Below, in pieces: positions 1-6,488 of a stretch of DNA of 12,160 nucleotides. The translations under genes were made by a program, and so were the position numbers. Each line of letters starts with the position of its first letter. Position 1 is the first letter of the stretch. The stretch lies in contig CACZSB010000144.1 of assembly GCA_902783765.1 (NCBI GenBank), forward strand, positions 1 to 12,160, read 5' to 3'. Under the pieces are notes generated by a model. That model ran no database searches. It was given only the letters and a program-made list of their open reading frames with translations, and was not told the origin of the DNA. The DNA is from an uncultured Lachnospiraceae bacterium. Its GTDB lineage: Bacteria > Bacillota > Clostridia > Lachnospirales > Lachnospiraceae.

Positions 1-69
1 CGAAAGATGCAGTTCATTCTTAGGAATTTTCAGGGTTGGAATGCATCATTTATTTGTCAAGGTGCTGCA

Positions 70-86
70 CGCCCCCTTGCGAGGCG
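70..86 (-). other. Hairpin at the predicted 5' end of the left-edge transcript
   Basis: On the minus strand CGCCTC (86-81), a 5-base loop, and GGGGCG (75-70) form a 6-bp stem including one U-G pair. Because transcription from the 94-122 promoter should begin at about 87-89, the hairpin would lie at the very start of the mRNA. A 5'-terminal stem-loop of this kind can protect an mRNA from decay in Firmicutes. That role is inferred; the stem itself is seen in the sequence. Confidence 0.4.
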
Positions 87-93
87 CTTGTCA

Positions 94-122
94 AATCTAC
101 CACAGCACACTTCGCTTGTCAA
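94..122 (-). promoter_or_regulatory. Strong sigma-A-type promoter for a gene beyond the left edge
   Basis: On the minus strand a perfect -35 box TTGACA (122-117) is followed by a 17-base spacer and a -10 box TAGATT (99-94). Transcription would start near 87-89 and run off the left edge. TTGACAA occurs three times in this stretch (minus-strand copies at 122-117, 94-89 and 60-55), but only the first has a good -10 box at the right distance. The first transcribed bases form a hairpin (see 70-86). An ATG at 17-15 on the minus strand could open the driven gene, but only 17 bases are visible and no clear ribosome binding site precedes it. The stretch 130-237 between the last operon gene and this promoter shows no convincing intrinsic terminator. 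The promoter is a sequence-level call; the driven gene is unknown. Confidence 0.65.
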
Positions 123-237
123 CTGTTTTTTTAAGCTTTTTGAAACTTTTGTAGAGTTAAGGATTATAGGGTGTAAAGGGCGCCACTGATTCTTACTTTA
201 GGAGTATTGCAAGGGGGCGAAGGGATAGAGGCTGGGA

Positions 238-621
238 CTAAAAATCCGACAGTAAACGTATGACAAAGCCCACAAGAACCACCAAAACCCCCACCACAAT
301 ATAGGGCATGAAAACCAGTTCTCCCCGGCTCCTTTTCTCCCATTTCCGGCTGCTGTATTCATATAGGCTATCGTATTTTCTATTATCACTGAAAGAAGAA
401 AAGGCATAGCCAAAGGTGTCAAAGGCACCCAGATACGTCACCAGCTGCAGAAGACCTATCAGAAACACCGCAGCACCGGATAGGGTAAAGGCGTCATAAT
501 AATAGAAAGCGCGGTCAAAGCCCCTAAAGTACAGGGCCAGAAGAATCAGGGCTGTCGCAAGCAACAGCCCCGATACGTAACGTTTTGGCGAATGCAGAAA
601 AAACCGCCTTAAAAAACCCAT
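238..621 (-). CDS. Small three-helix membrane protein, DUF3899-like
   Basis: This 127-residue protein has three hydrophobic segments, at about residues 15-32, 45-65 and 104-123. A Lys/Arg-rich N-terminus and a charged loop at 77-101 (rich in Asp, Lys, Arg and Tyr) lie around and between them. The central stretch around residues 42-74, with Asp-Ala-Phe, Ser-Gly and Gly-Ala-Phe-Asp followed by Gly-Tyr, matches my memory of DUF3899 proteins, small membrane proteins of Firmicutes often found beside peptide-importer genes. No biochemical function is known to me. The ATG starts one base after the oppF stop, and a GGAGGA inside the 3' end of oppF would serve as ribosome binding site, so it is the last gene of the oppABCDF operon and probably translationally coupled. 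An accessory role in assembly or regulation of the transporter is inference from position only. Confidence 0.75.
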   Translation of the reverse strand: MGFLRRFFLHSPKRYVSGLLLATALILLALYFRGFDRAFYYYDAFTLSGAAVFLIGLLQLVTYLGAFDTFGYAFSSFSDNRKYDSLYEYSSRKWEKRSRGELVFMPYIVVGVLVVLVGFVIRLLSDF

Positions 622-622
622 C

Positions 623-1948
623 TTACGCCTTGAGTTCCTCCATGTAACGCTGATACTCCTCTTCGTTGCAGTAAACGAAGTGATCCTTTTTCAGTTCCCG
701 CAGCGTAGGCAAATCGCCGTTCTCATAATTATGGGCCTCCGCTGGGTTATAAGTAATCCGCTGGCGCTTGCGCTCGTAGCGGGGGTCCGGTTTGGGAATG
801 GCCGAAAGCAAGGAACGGGTATAGGGGTGCATAGGATTTTTAAAGAGCTCATCGCTGGGCGCTTTTTCCACCACCTTGCCGAAATACATAACCACAATGG
901 AATCACAGAAGTATTTCACCACGGACAGGTCATGGGCAATGAAGATAATGGAAAGCTTCAAATTGTTTTTCAAATCATTGAGCAGGTTGATAACCTGCGC
1001 CCGAATAGACACGTCCAAAGCGGAAATGGGCTCGTCACAAATCAGCAGCTTGGGATTCATGATCAAAGCCCGAGCAATTCCGATACGCTGACGCTGACCG
1101 CCGGAAAACTCATGGGGATAACGGGAGGAATGCTCCTCCACCAGACCCACGGTCTCCAACATCTCCACCACCTTTTTGTGATTCTCCGCCTTGTTTTTGA
1201 AGCCTTGAATCTGCAGGCCCTCCTGAATGATATCCTCCACCGTCATACGGGGATCCAGGGAATCGATGGGGTCCTGGAAAATCATCTGAATCTCGTTCAG
1301 AAGCTTTTGACTCACATGATCGTTGTCGAACTTAATCTGCTTGATCTTGGCATTCTGGACGGGCTTTACCATACTGACTTTGTCTTCCAGCTCGCGAATC
1401 TGCGCCTCAGCTTCCGGGGTGCCCAGCTTTCTAAGCTCTTCTATCCGCTCCTTGGCGTGAATAGGCGCCCACTTAATCTCCTTTTTGTTCCAGCGATTGC
1501 CGGCGCTGATACGAACCCCTCGGTAATAAATGGCACCGGAGGTAATATTATACAGGCGCATAATGCTCCGGCCTGTGGTGGTTTTTCCACAGCCGGACTC
1601 ACCCACAATGCCCAGACATTCCCCTTCTCTTAAATCAAAGGACACATTGGAAACTGCCTTCAGCTTCTGCCGGTTCCGGCCCTTTCCGAAGAAGAAGAAT
1701 TGCTTCAGATGCCGCACGGAAAGAAGAATATTCTGCTCTCTCAGCTCCGGTTTCTGCTTAACCTGGGGATGCAGTTTGTAATAACGGTTAAAAGCCGCCT
1801 GATCACTGGGGTCGTAGTCCAGAGAGGATACGTCCTCGTAGTCGTCATTGATAAACTGCTGACCCGCTTCTACGGCTTCACCCATAACAGGAAGCTCTTC
1901 GTTGGCCTCTTTGGAGATGGTTTCAAATAAATCATTCTGCTTGTTCAT
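623..1948 (-). CDS. oppF: Oligopeptide ABC transporter ATPase OppF, with N-terminal extension and insertion
   Basis: This is the second ATPase of the peptide importer, hydrolysing ATP at the cytoplasmic face of OppB/OppC. From the chosen start (441 residues) I see Walker A GESGCGKT at 116-123, a Q-loop in QMIFQDP at about 221-227, signature FSGGQRQR at 281-288, Walker B LLICDEP at 301-307, the H-loop His at 339, and the C-terminal HPY motif of peptide-importer ATPases at 374-376. Two parts exceed the usual length of about 310-330: an acidic N-terminal extension (about 1-75) and a charged, probably helical insertion (about 150-215) just before the Q-loop. The ATG at 1948 was chosen over an upstream GTG-type start (to 1984) because GGAGGAGGA lies 5 bases ahead of it. 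It overlaps the oppD stop by 17 bases. ATPase identity is certain; OppF rather than another peptide-family ATPase follows from operon order. Confidence 0.95.
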   Translation of the reverse strand: MNKQNDLFETISKEANEELPVMGEAVEAGQQFINDDYEDVSSLDYDPSDQAAFNRYYKLHPQVKQKPELREQNILLSVRHLKQFFFFGKGRNRQKLKAVSNVSFDLREGECLGIVGESGCGKTTTGRSIMRLYNITSGAIYYRGVRISAGNRWNKKEIKWAPIHAKERIEELRKLGTPEAEAQIRELEDKVSMVKPVQNAKIKQIKFDNDHVSQKLLNEIQMIFQDPIDSLDPRMTVEDIIQEGLQIQGFKNKAENHKKVVEMLETVGLVEEHSSRYPHEFSGGQRQRIGIARALIMNPKLLICDEPISALDVSIRAQVINLLNDLKNNLKLSIIFIAHDLSVVKYFCDSIVVMYFGKVVEKAPSDELFKNPMHPYTRSLLSAIPKPDPRYERKRQRITYNPAEAHNYENGDLPTLRELKKDHFVYCNEEEYQRYMEELKA

Positions 1949-3437
1949 GGTTGTCCTCCTCCAAAGAGATACGGATACGCTCACTTACAATTTTAGGCAT
2001 TTCCACTTTGGGGGCCTTGGGATCCAAAAGCCAGGTGGCTGCGTAGTGAGTATCTGTAACCTTGTAATAATCCGGCTGTTCCCGGAAATCGATATTCATG
2101 GCATACTTGCTCCGGGCCGCAAAGGCATCGCCCTTGGGCGGGAAAATCATGTTAGGAGGGGTGCCGGGAATGGCTTCCAGCTTCTCCTTGGAATCCACAT
2201 CCGGGATACTGGATAACAGCGCCCAAGTATAAGGATGCCGGGGATCATAAAAGATCTCGTCCACCGTACCGTATTCCACAATTTTCCCTGCGTACATTAC
2301 CGCTACCCGGTCTGCCATATTGGCCACCACGCCCAGGTCATGGGTGATGAAAATACAGGACAGATTCCGTTCCTCTTTAATGCGGTTAATCAGTTCCAGA
2401 ATCTGAGCCTGAATGGTCACATCCAAGGCGGTGGTGGGTTCGTCGCAGATCAGAATCTCCGGGGATGCCGTTAAGGCAATGGCAATAACGATACGCTGAC
2501 GCATACCGCCGGAAAACTCAAAGGGATACTGGTTAAAACGCTTTTCCGGTTCAGGAATACCCACTTCCCGCATGATTTCCAGGGCCCGGCGCTTGGCCTC
2601 TTCTTTGGTAATGGAAAGTTTGTTGGTAAAGGCCAGTTTTTCCTCTTTGATTTCCTGCTGGATCTGTTTCTTCGCTTCGTCACCGGAGGCGGAAGCCAGG
2701 CGCTTTTTCAGCTCTGCCATGGCTTTATTATGCTCTTCCGTCACCTGGGCCTTGTATTCCTTCACCTGCTTCTTGGCCCGTTTTTCCGTTTCGGAAAGAA
2801 CCGCCTTCAGCTGCTTGGCCTGGCCCATATACTCCTCTTTGGTTTTCTTTACGAAGTCCTTAAACTGAGCCTTCTTTTCCTTCAAAAGGCTCTGGTCCGC
2901 CGCTTTGGCCGCTACGCTGTCGTACTCTTTTCTTTTAATCTCTGTTTCCAGAAGATCCAGCTTTTTCTTTTCCGTATCAATGGCAATATTCATCCGGGCC
3001 AGCGTATTTTTATAGCGGATCATGTCTTCACTGATCAGGTCATTGTACATGAGCTTCAGCTTGTCTGAATTGATCAGGGTGGCTTCGGTAATCTGCTTGC
3101 CGATTTTCACAATGGGATTCAAGGAGGACAGGGGATCCTGGAAAATCATGCCGATTTTATGGCCCCGAATCTTGTAAAACTCTTCTTCTGCTATCTCCAG
3201 CAGATTTTCACCCCGGTAAATGATATTTCCACCGGCAATAATGGCATTATTGGCCAGAATACCCATAATGGCCTTGGAGGTCACAGACTTGCCTGAACCG
3301 GATTCCCCCACGATACAAAGGGTTTCCCCCTGGGTCAAATCAAAGGAAACATCCCGGACCGCCTTCAGAATCCCGTTGTCGGTTTTAAAGTTGATGACCA
3401 GGTTATTAACGGATAATACTTTATCTCTTTCTGCCAT
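1932..3437 (-). CDS. oppD: Oligopeptide ABC transporter ATPase OppD (AmiE-like) with a long coiled-coil insertion
   Basis: This is the first ATPase of the importer. From the ATG at 3437 (501 residues) I see Walker A GESGSGKS at 44-51, Q-loop in MIFQDP near 100, signature FSGGMRQR at 308-315, Walker B ILICDEP at 328-334, H-loop His at about 366, and the HPY element followed by a peptide-ATPase C-terminal domain. Its wording there (GTPP, GDAFAARSKYAM, THYAATWLL) resembles streptococcal AmiE, and it lacks the Cys motif of many OppD/DppD proteins. A Lys/Glu/Gln-rich insertion of roughly 150 residues (about 122-275) lies between the Q-loop and the signature and should form a helical hairpin or coiled coil. 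The usual length is about 330-360. The frame also has a GTG at 3446 overlapping oppC, but the AAAGGA site is better spaced for the ATG, one base after the oppC stop. Confidence 0.95.
   Translation of the reverse strand: MAERDKVLSVNNLVINFKTDNGILKAVRDVSFDLTQGETLCIVGESGSGKSVTSKAIMGILANNAIIAGGNIIYRGENLLEIAEEEFYKIRGHKIGMIFQDPLSSLNPIVKIGKQITEATLINSDKLKLMYNDLISEDMIRYKNTLARMNIAIDTEKKKLDLLETEIKRKEYDSVAAKAADQSLLKEKKAQFKDFVKKTKEEYMGQAKQLKAVLSETEKRAKKQVKEYKAQVTEEHNKAMAELKKRLASASGDEAKKQIQQEIKEEKLAFTNKLSITKEEAKRRALEIMREVGIPEPEKRFNQYPFEFSGGMRQRIVIAIALTASPEILICDEPTTALDVTIQAQILELINRIKEERNLSCIFITHDLGVVANMADRVAVMYAGKIVEYGTVDEIFYDPRHPYTWALLSSIPDVDSKEKLEAIPGTPPNMIFPPKGDAFAARSKYAMNIDFREQPDYYKVTDTHYAATWLLDPKAPKVEMPKIVSERIRISLEEDNHEQAE
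1954..1962 (-). promoter_or_regulatory. Ribosome binding site deciding the oppF start
   Basis: On the minus strand GGAGGAGGA ends 5 bases before the ATG at 1948-1946. It lies inside the 3' end of oppD. It is one of the strongest such sites in the window and fixes the oppF start, excluding the longer reading frame to 1984. Confidence 0.8.
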
Positions 3438-3438
3438 C

Positions 3439-5352
3439 TCATTCACTTCCTTTCAGGGACGGGTTAAAGGCATCCCGCAGACCGTTTCCGAACAGGTTAA
3501 AGGAAATCATCATCAGCGCTATAACCACGGCGGGGAAAATGACCAGGTTCGGATAAATGCTCAAATACTTCTGATTTGCCGCCATCATAACACCGAAGGC
3601 CTGCACGCCCTGAAGGCCCAGGTTCAGATAGGCCAGGGTGGCTTCGGAGAAAATGGTCCTGGGAATCATCAGCACTGCGCCGGTGATAATGGTACCCATG
3701 GAGTTGGGCAGGATATGGCGGAAAATCAGCCGTAAATCTGAAGCCCCCAGGGTCCGGGAAGCCAGCACGTATTCACGCCCCTTAAAACGATAGAACTGGG
3801 TACGGGTCCGGTGGGCGGTGGCCATCCAGCCCGTTAAACAAAGGGCCAGGAAGAAGGTGAAGAAATTATTGCCCAAATGTAGGATCGCCAGGGTCATCAC
3901 CACAATCCAGGGCACGCCGCCCAGGATTTCCGTAAAACGCTCCATATAAAGGTCCACACGACCGCCGAAATAACCGGAGATGGAGCCCCATACCAGGCCG
4001 AAGCAGAAACAGAAGGCTGCGGTACACACACCCAGAACCAAAGAGGTTCTAAGGCCCGCAAAGGCCCGCTTTACCAGGTCAAAGCCGGATACATCGGTTC
4101 CTAAAATGAACTTAGGCATCTCATCATAACCCAGCTTCCGATAGCCCCAGCTGCGGCCGGTAACACTGGAAAGCTTTTTGGTGACAGAGAGCCTGGTCTC
4201 GGAAACAACTTCATCCAGGGGGCAGCGGTCGTCCAGCACCTCAAAGGAGGAGGGGCCGATTTCCGGATCATATTTGCACCACCCATTGGCAATCCAGGTA
4301 TTAAATTCCGTGGCGGAATAAGTGAGCAGATCCGCATTGCCATAGACCAGCATATAGGTGTCTATGAGATAATCGCAGTAATACAGCTCTGAATTATGTA
4401 TCCCCTTGCGGCCGGTACAGGACCAGTAGGAATCGCTGTTCACATCGGTCACATTAATCATGGCGGTGGCGTCGTCAAAGGACACGGTCTCCAGCTGTTC
4501 CAGATTTTTGGCCCGCTCGCCGCCGCCCAGTACCACGCTTTCCAATAAAATGTAGCGAATGCTGTCGGTGGTGGCCTTTACCGCAAAGGTGATCTGAGCG
4601 TTTACAGAGCTGATTCCCCGTTCCGCCAAAAGTTTGCTGATATCCGCGGAAAGAGGACTGTAATCCCGGCCATAATCCCGGAGCACAATCCGGTCCTCCG
4701 CGTTTTCACCAGTTTTTAAGAAAACGGTAAACTCACCCAGTTTGGCGTCTCCCACATTGTCCTCGTTTCCAAAAACAATATCCAGGGTGTAGCCGCCCTT
4801 ATCCGTAAAGGTGACGGGCTTGGAAGTCAAATAAACATCCCGTCCGGCCACCTTGCTGTCCGTATTAACGGTAATGCTGCCGCCGGTGGCATACTGGTTG
4901 GCCACATCCACCAAGGTGGGTTCCTGGTCCACCTGAATCCACACCAGAGCCTGTTTAATGGCGTCCACGGAATTCTTGTCGGACAGGGCCGGCACTTCAT
5001 TGACACTGTCATAAACAATGCGTTCCTGCCGACGGGTCCCATTCCAGAAAGAATTGTTTTTTCCATATTCCGGCTCAAAAAGCTTGGGAGCCAGGAATTT
5101 TTCCTTGGGAGATACAATGTCAATATTCTTTTGGGAAACAACTGGCACAAAGATAGCCAACAAAATCAGGATGCTCAGGATAATAGCCCCCGCCACGGAG
5201 GACTTATTCTTGCAAAAACGCCGGAAAGCATCTTTAAAGAACGTGGTGGGCTTTGTTTCCAGCTTTGTATCGAAAATGCGTTCCGCATCCTCCCGAACCA
5301 GCTGAAAATCATCCGCCTGGAATTCTATTTCTCTTTTATTCATGTCTGCCAT
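3439..5352 (-). CDS. oppC: Oligopeptide ABC transporter permease OppC with a very large extracytoplasmic insertion
   Basis: This membrane subunit pairs with OppB to form the peptide pore. It has 637 residues where the family usually has about 300. A cytoplasmic N-terminus (1-50) leads to transmembrane helix 1 (about 52-73). The family motif that normally follows soon after, LGTDVSGFDLV at about 417-427, arrives only some 340 residues later. The intervening 90-405 is hydrophilic, rich in alternating beta-type patterns, and contains four cysteines (about 312, 326, 359, 377), suggesting a folded extracytoplasmic domain with possible disulfides. The permease core (about 430-630) then follows normally, with the ATPase-contacting EAA-type loop around 527-557 (REYVLASRTLGASD). 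The start overlaps the oppB stop by one base (TAATG). A second in-frame ATG at 5343 is possible. Permease identity is secure; the function of the inserted domain is unknown. Confidence 0.95.
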   Translation of the reverse strand: MADMNKREIEFQADDFQLVREDAERIFDTKLETKPTTFFKDAFRRFCKNKSSVAGAIILSILILLAIFVPVVSQKNIDIVSPKEKFLAPKLFEPEYGKNNSFWNGTRRQERIVYDSVNEVPALSDKNSVDAIKQALVWIQVDQEPTLVDVANQYATGGSITVNTDSKVAGRDVYLTSKPVTFTDKGGYTLDIVFGNEDNVGDAKLGEFTVFLKTGENAEDRIVLRDYGRDYSPLSADISKLLAERGISSVNAQITFAVKATTDSIRYILLESVVLGGGERAKNLEQLETVSFDDATAMINVTDVNSDSYWSCTGRKGIHNSELYYCDYLIDTYMLVYGNADLLTYSATEFNTWIANGWCKYDPEIGPSSFEVLDDRCPLDEVVSETRLSVTKKLSSVTGRSWGYRKLGYDEMPKFILGTDVSGFDLVKRAFAGLRTSLVLGVCTAAFCFCFGLVWGSISGYFGGRVDLYMERFTEILGGVPWIVVMTLAILHLGNNFFTFFLALCLTGWMATAHRTRTQFYRFKGREYVLASRTLGASDLRLIFRHILPNSMGTIITGAVLMIPRTIFSEATLAYLNLGLQGVQAFGVMMAANQKYLSIYPNLVIFPAVVIALMMISFNLFGNGLRDAFNPSLKGSE

Positions 5353-6392
5353 TACTTCTTTGCCCCCATTCTAATTCTCGGGTCGATAAAGCCGTAGGAC
5401 AGGTCAGTCAGTACACCGAACAGAAGACCCAGGGTGGTGAAAATAGCCATGTCCACAAACAGGATATCGTAGTCCTTAGTCGTCAGCGACGTGATAAACA
5501 GCTTGCCGATACCCGGAATGCCGTATAAGGATTCCAGAATCATGGAACCGCCCAGGATACCGATAAACTCCGACAGAATGGAGGGGAAAATAGGCACCAT
5601 GGAGTTTTTCAGGGCGTGGCGCACAATGGCCTGACGACGGGTCAGCCCCTTGGTACGGGCCAGGAGCAGATAATCGCTTTCCAGCACTTCACAAAGCTCT
5701 GCCCGAACAAAACGGCAATAGCCACAGATGGAGCCGAAGGAAAGGCAGAATACGGGAATAATATAGCCCATTATCTTCATTTTAGTGGGTGCGGTAGCTG
5801 GCGGCCAGGTGGAGGGAAGCCAGCCCAGCTCGTAGCAGAATAGCCGCAGCACAAAGGATATCAAAACAAAACTCGGTATGGAGATGAAAACCATGACCAT
5901 GGTAGAGATGGTATGATCTGTCATGGTGTTTTTCTTCAGTGCCGCCCAGATACCAAGAAGGATGCCCAGGGGTACCGAGAAAATGACCGAGATAACATTC
6001 AAGCGAAGAGAATAGGGGAGCCGCTCCATGATAATAACGGAGGCGGAAACGTTTGGCATAATGGACTTACTGTATCCCCATTCCCACTTGGTCACGATAT
6101 TGGTGAGCCATCTAACATACTGTTCTAAAACAGGTACTTTGTAGTAGTAAAAGCTTCGACCCTTGTCCATAGGCGAACGATACAGGTATTCGCCGTATTT
6201 TTCGTCCTGATTATTTTCAAAACGATATACATATCCCAGATTGGTCTGCTTGTCAAAATAAGCAATCTGCTGAGAATCGGCCCCGATGGGACGCTCAAAG
6301 GGAAGCAGCTTGACCAGAATAAAGGTCAAAGAAAGAATAATAAAGGTGGTGACAAAGGCAAGCCCAATCCTCTTAAGGACGTATTTTCCCAT
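5352..6392 (-). CDS. oppB: Oligopeptide ABC transporter permease OppB
   Basis: This is the first permease of the importer, about 346 residues from the chosen start. Transmembrane helix 1 is at about 9-30. It is followed by an extracytoplasmic segment (about 32-118), rich in Tyr and charged residues and not carrying the typical PGDP motif. The permease core has helices near 130-151, 161-185, 207-228, 268-288 and 308-332. The EAA-type coupling loop is clear at about 232-263 (LESDYLLLARTKGLTRRQ, then RHALKN), and the tail LSYGFIDPRIR is typical of OppB/DppB. The reading frame extends upstream to 6449, but that ATG sits inside the 6424-6464 stem-loop. I therefore chose the ATG at 6392, where the first helix starts in the usual place. 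Its ribosome binding site (GAAAGGG, 12 bases upstream) is spaced rather far, so initiation may be modest. Confidence 0.93.
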   Translation of the reverse strand: MGKYVLKRIGLAFVTTFIILSLTFILVKLLPFERPIGADSQQIAYFDKQTNLGYVYRFENNQDEKYGEYLYRSPMDKGRSFYYYKVPVLEQYVRWLTNIVTKWEWGYSKSIMPNVSASVIIMERLPYSLRLNVISVIFSVPLGILLGIWAALKKNTMTDHTISTMVMVFISIPSFVLISFVLRLFCYELGWLPSTWPPATAPTKMKIMGYIIPVFCLSFGSICGYCRFVRAELCEVLESDYLLLARTKGLTRRQAIVRHALKNSMVPIFPSILSEFIGILGGSMILESLYGIPGIGKLFITSLTTKDYDILFVDMAIFTTLGLLFGVLTDLSYGFIDPRIRMGAKK

Positions 6393-6423
6393 GATGAAGT
6401 AAAACCCTTTCGTTTTAGTAAAA

Positions 6424-6464
6424 TCCGGCAGACGGCAAGATGTTGCCATCTTCCGCCTGCCGGA
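6424..6464 (-). other. Strong intercistronic stem-loop between oppA and oppB
   Basis: On the minus strand 6464-6424 folds into a stem of about 18 base pairs (12, a one-base bulge, then 6) closed by a GCAA tetraloop of the stable GNRA class. Four U residues and then ACU follow. It starts 25 bases after the oppA stop. In binding-protein operons such hairpins commonly act as partial terminators or as 3' ends that protect the binding-protein mRNA, giving more OppA than permease. Here the short U-run argues for leaky termination or mRNA stabilisation rather than a full stop, because oppB has no visible promoter of its own. The fold is seen in the sequence; the role is inferred. Confidence 0.75.
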
Positions 6465-6488
6465 AAAATCATTCAGCTTGCCCGATGA

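Noticed and set aside
1..17. Possible start of a coding sequence running off the left edge (minus strand)
   Set aside because: Only five codons and a partial sixth are visible, without a clear ribosome binding site, so it is mentioned only under the promoter.
163..168. Perfect minus-strand TATAAT downstream of the last operon gene
   Set aside because: No acceptable -35 box is found at 16-18 bases, and a far better promoter lies at 94-122.
680..1633. Plus-strand open frame of 317 codons opposite oppF
   Set aside because: It is fully antisense to an unmistakable ATPase gene, and its His/Leu/Gly-rich translation matches no family and reads like a frame shadow.
1949..1984. Longer oppF start with 12 extra residues
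   Set aside because: The added residues lack a ribosome binding site, while the ATG at 1948 has GGAGGAGGA at 5 bases.
6393..6449. Longer oppB start with 19 extra residues
   Set aside because: The ATG at 6449 is buried in the oppA-oppB stem-loop, and the extra residues precede the normal N-terminus of the permease.
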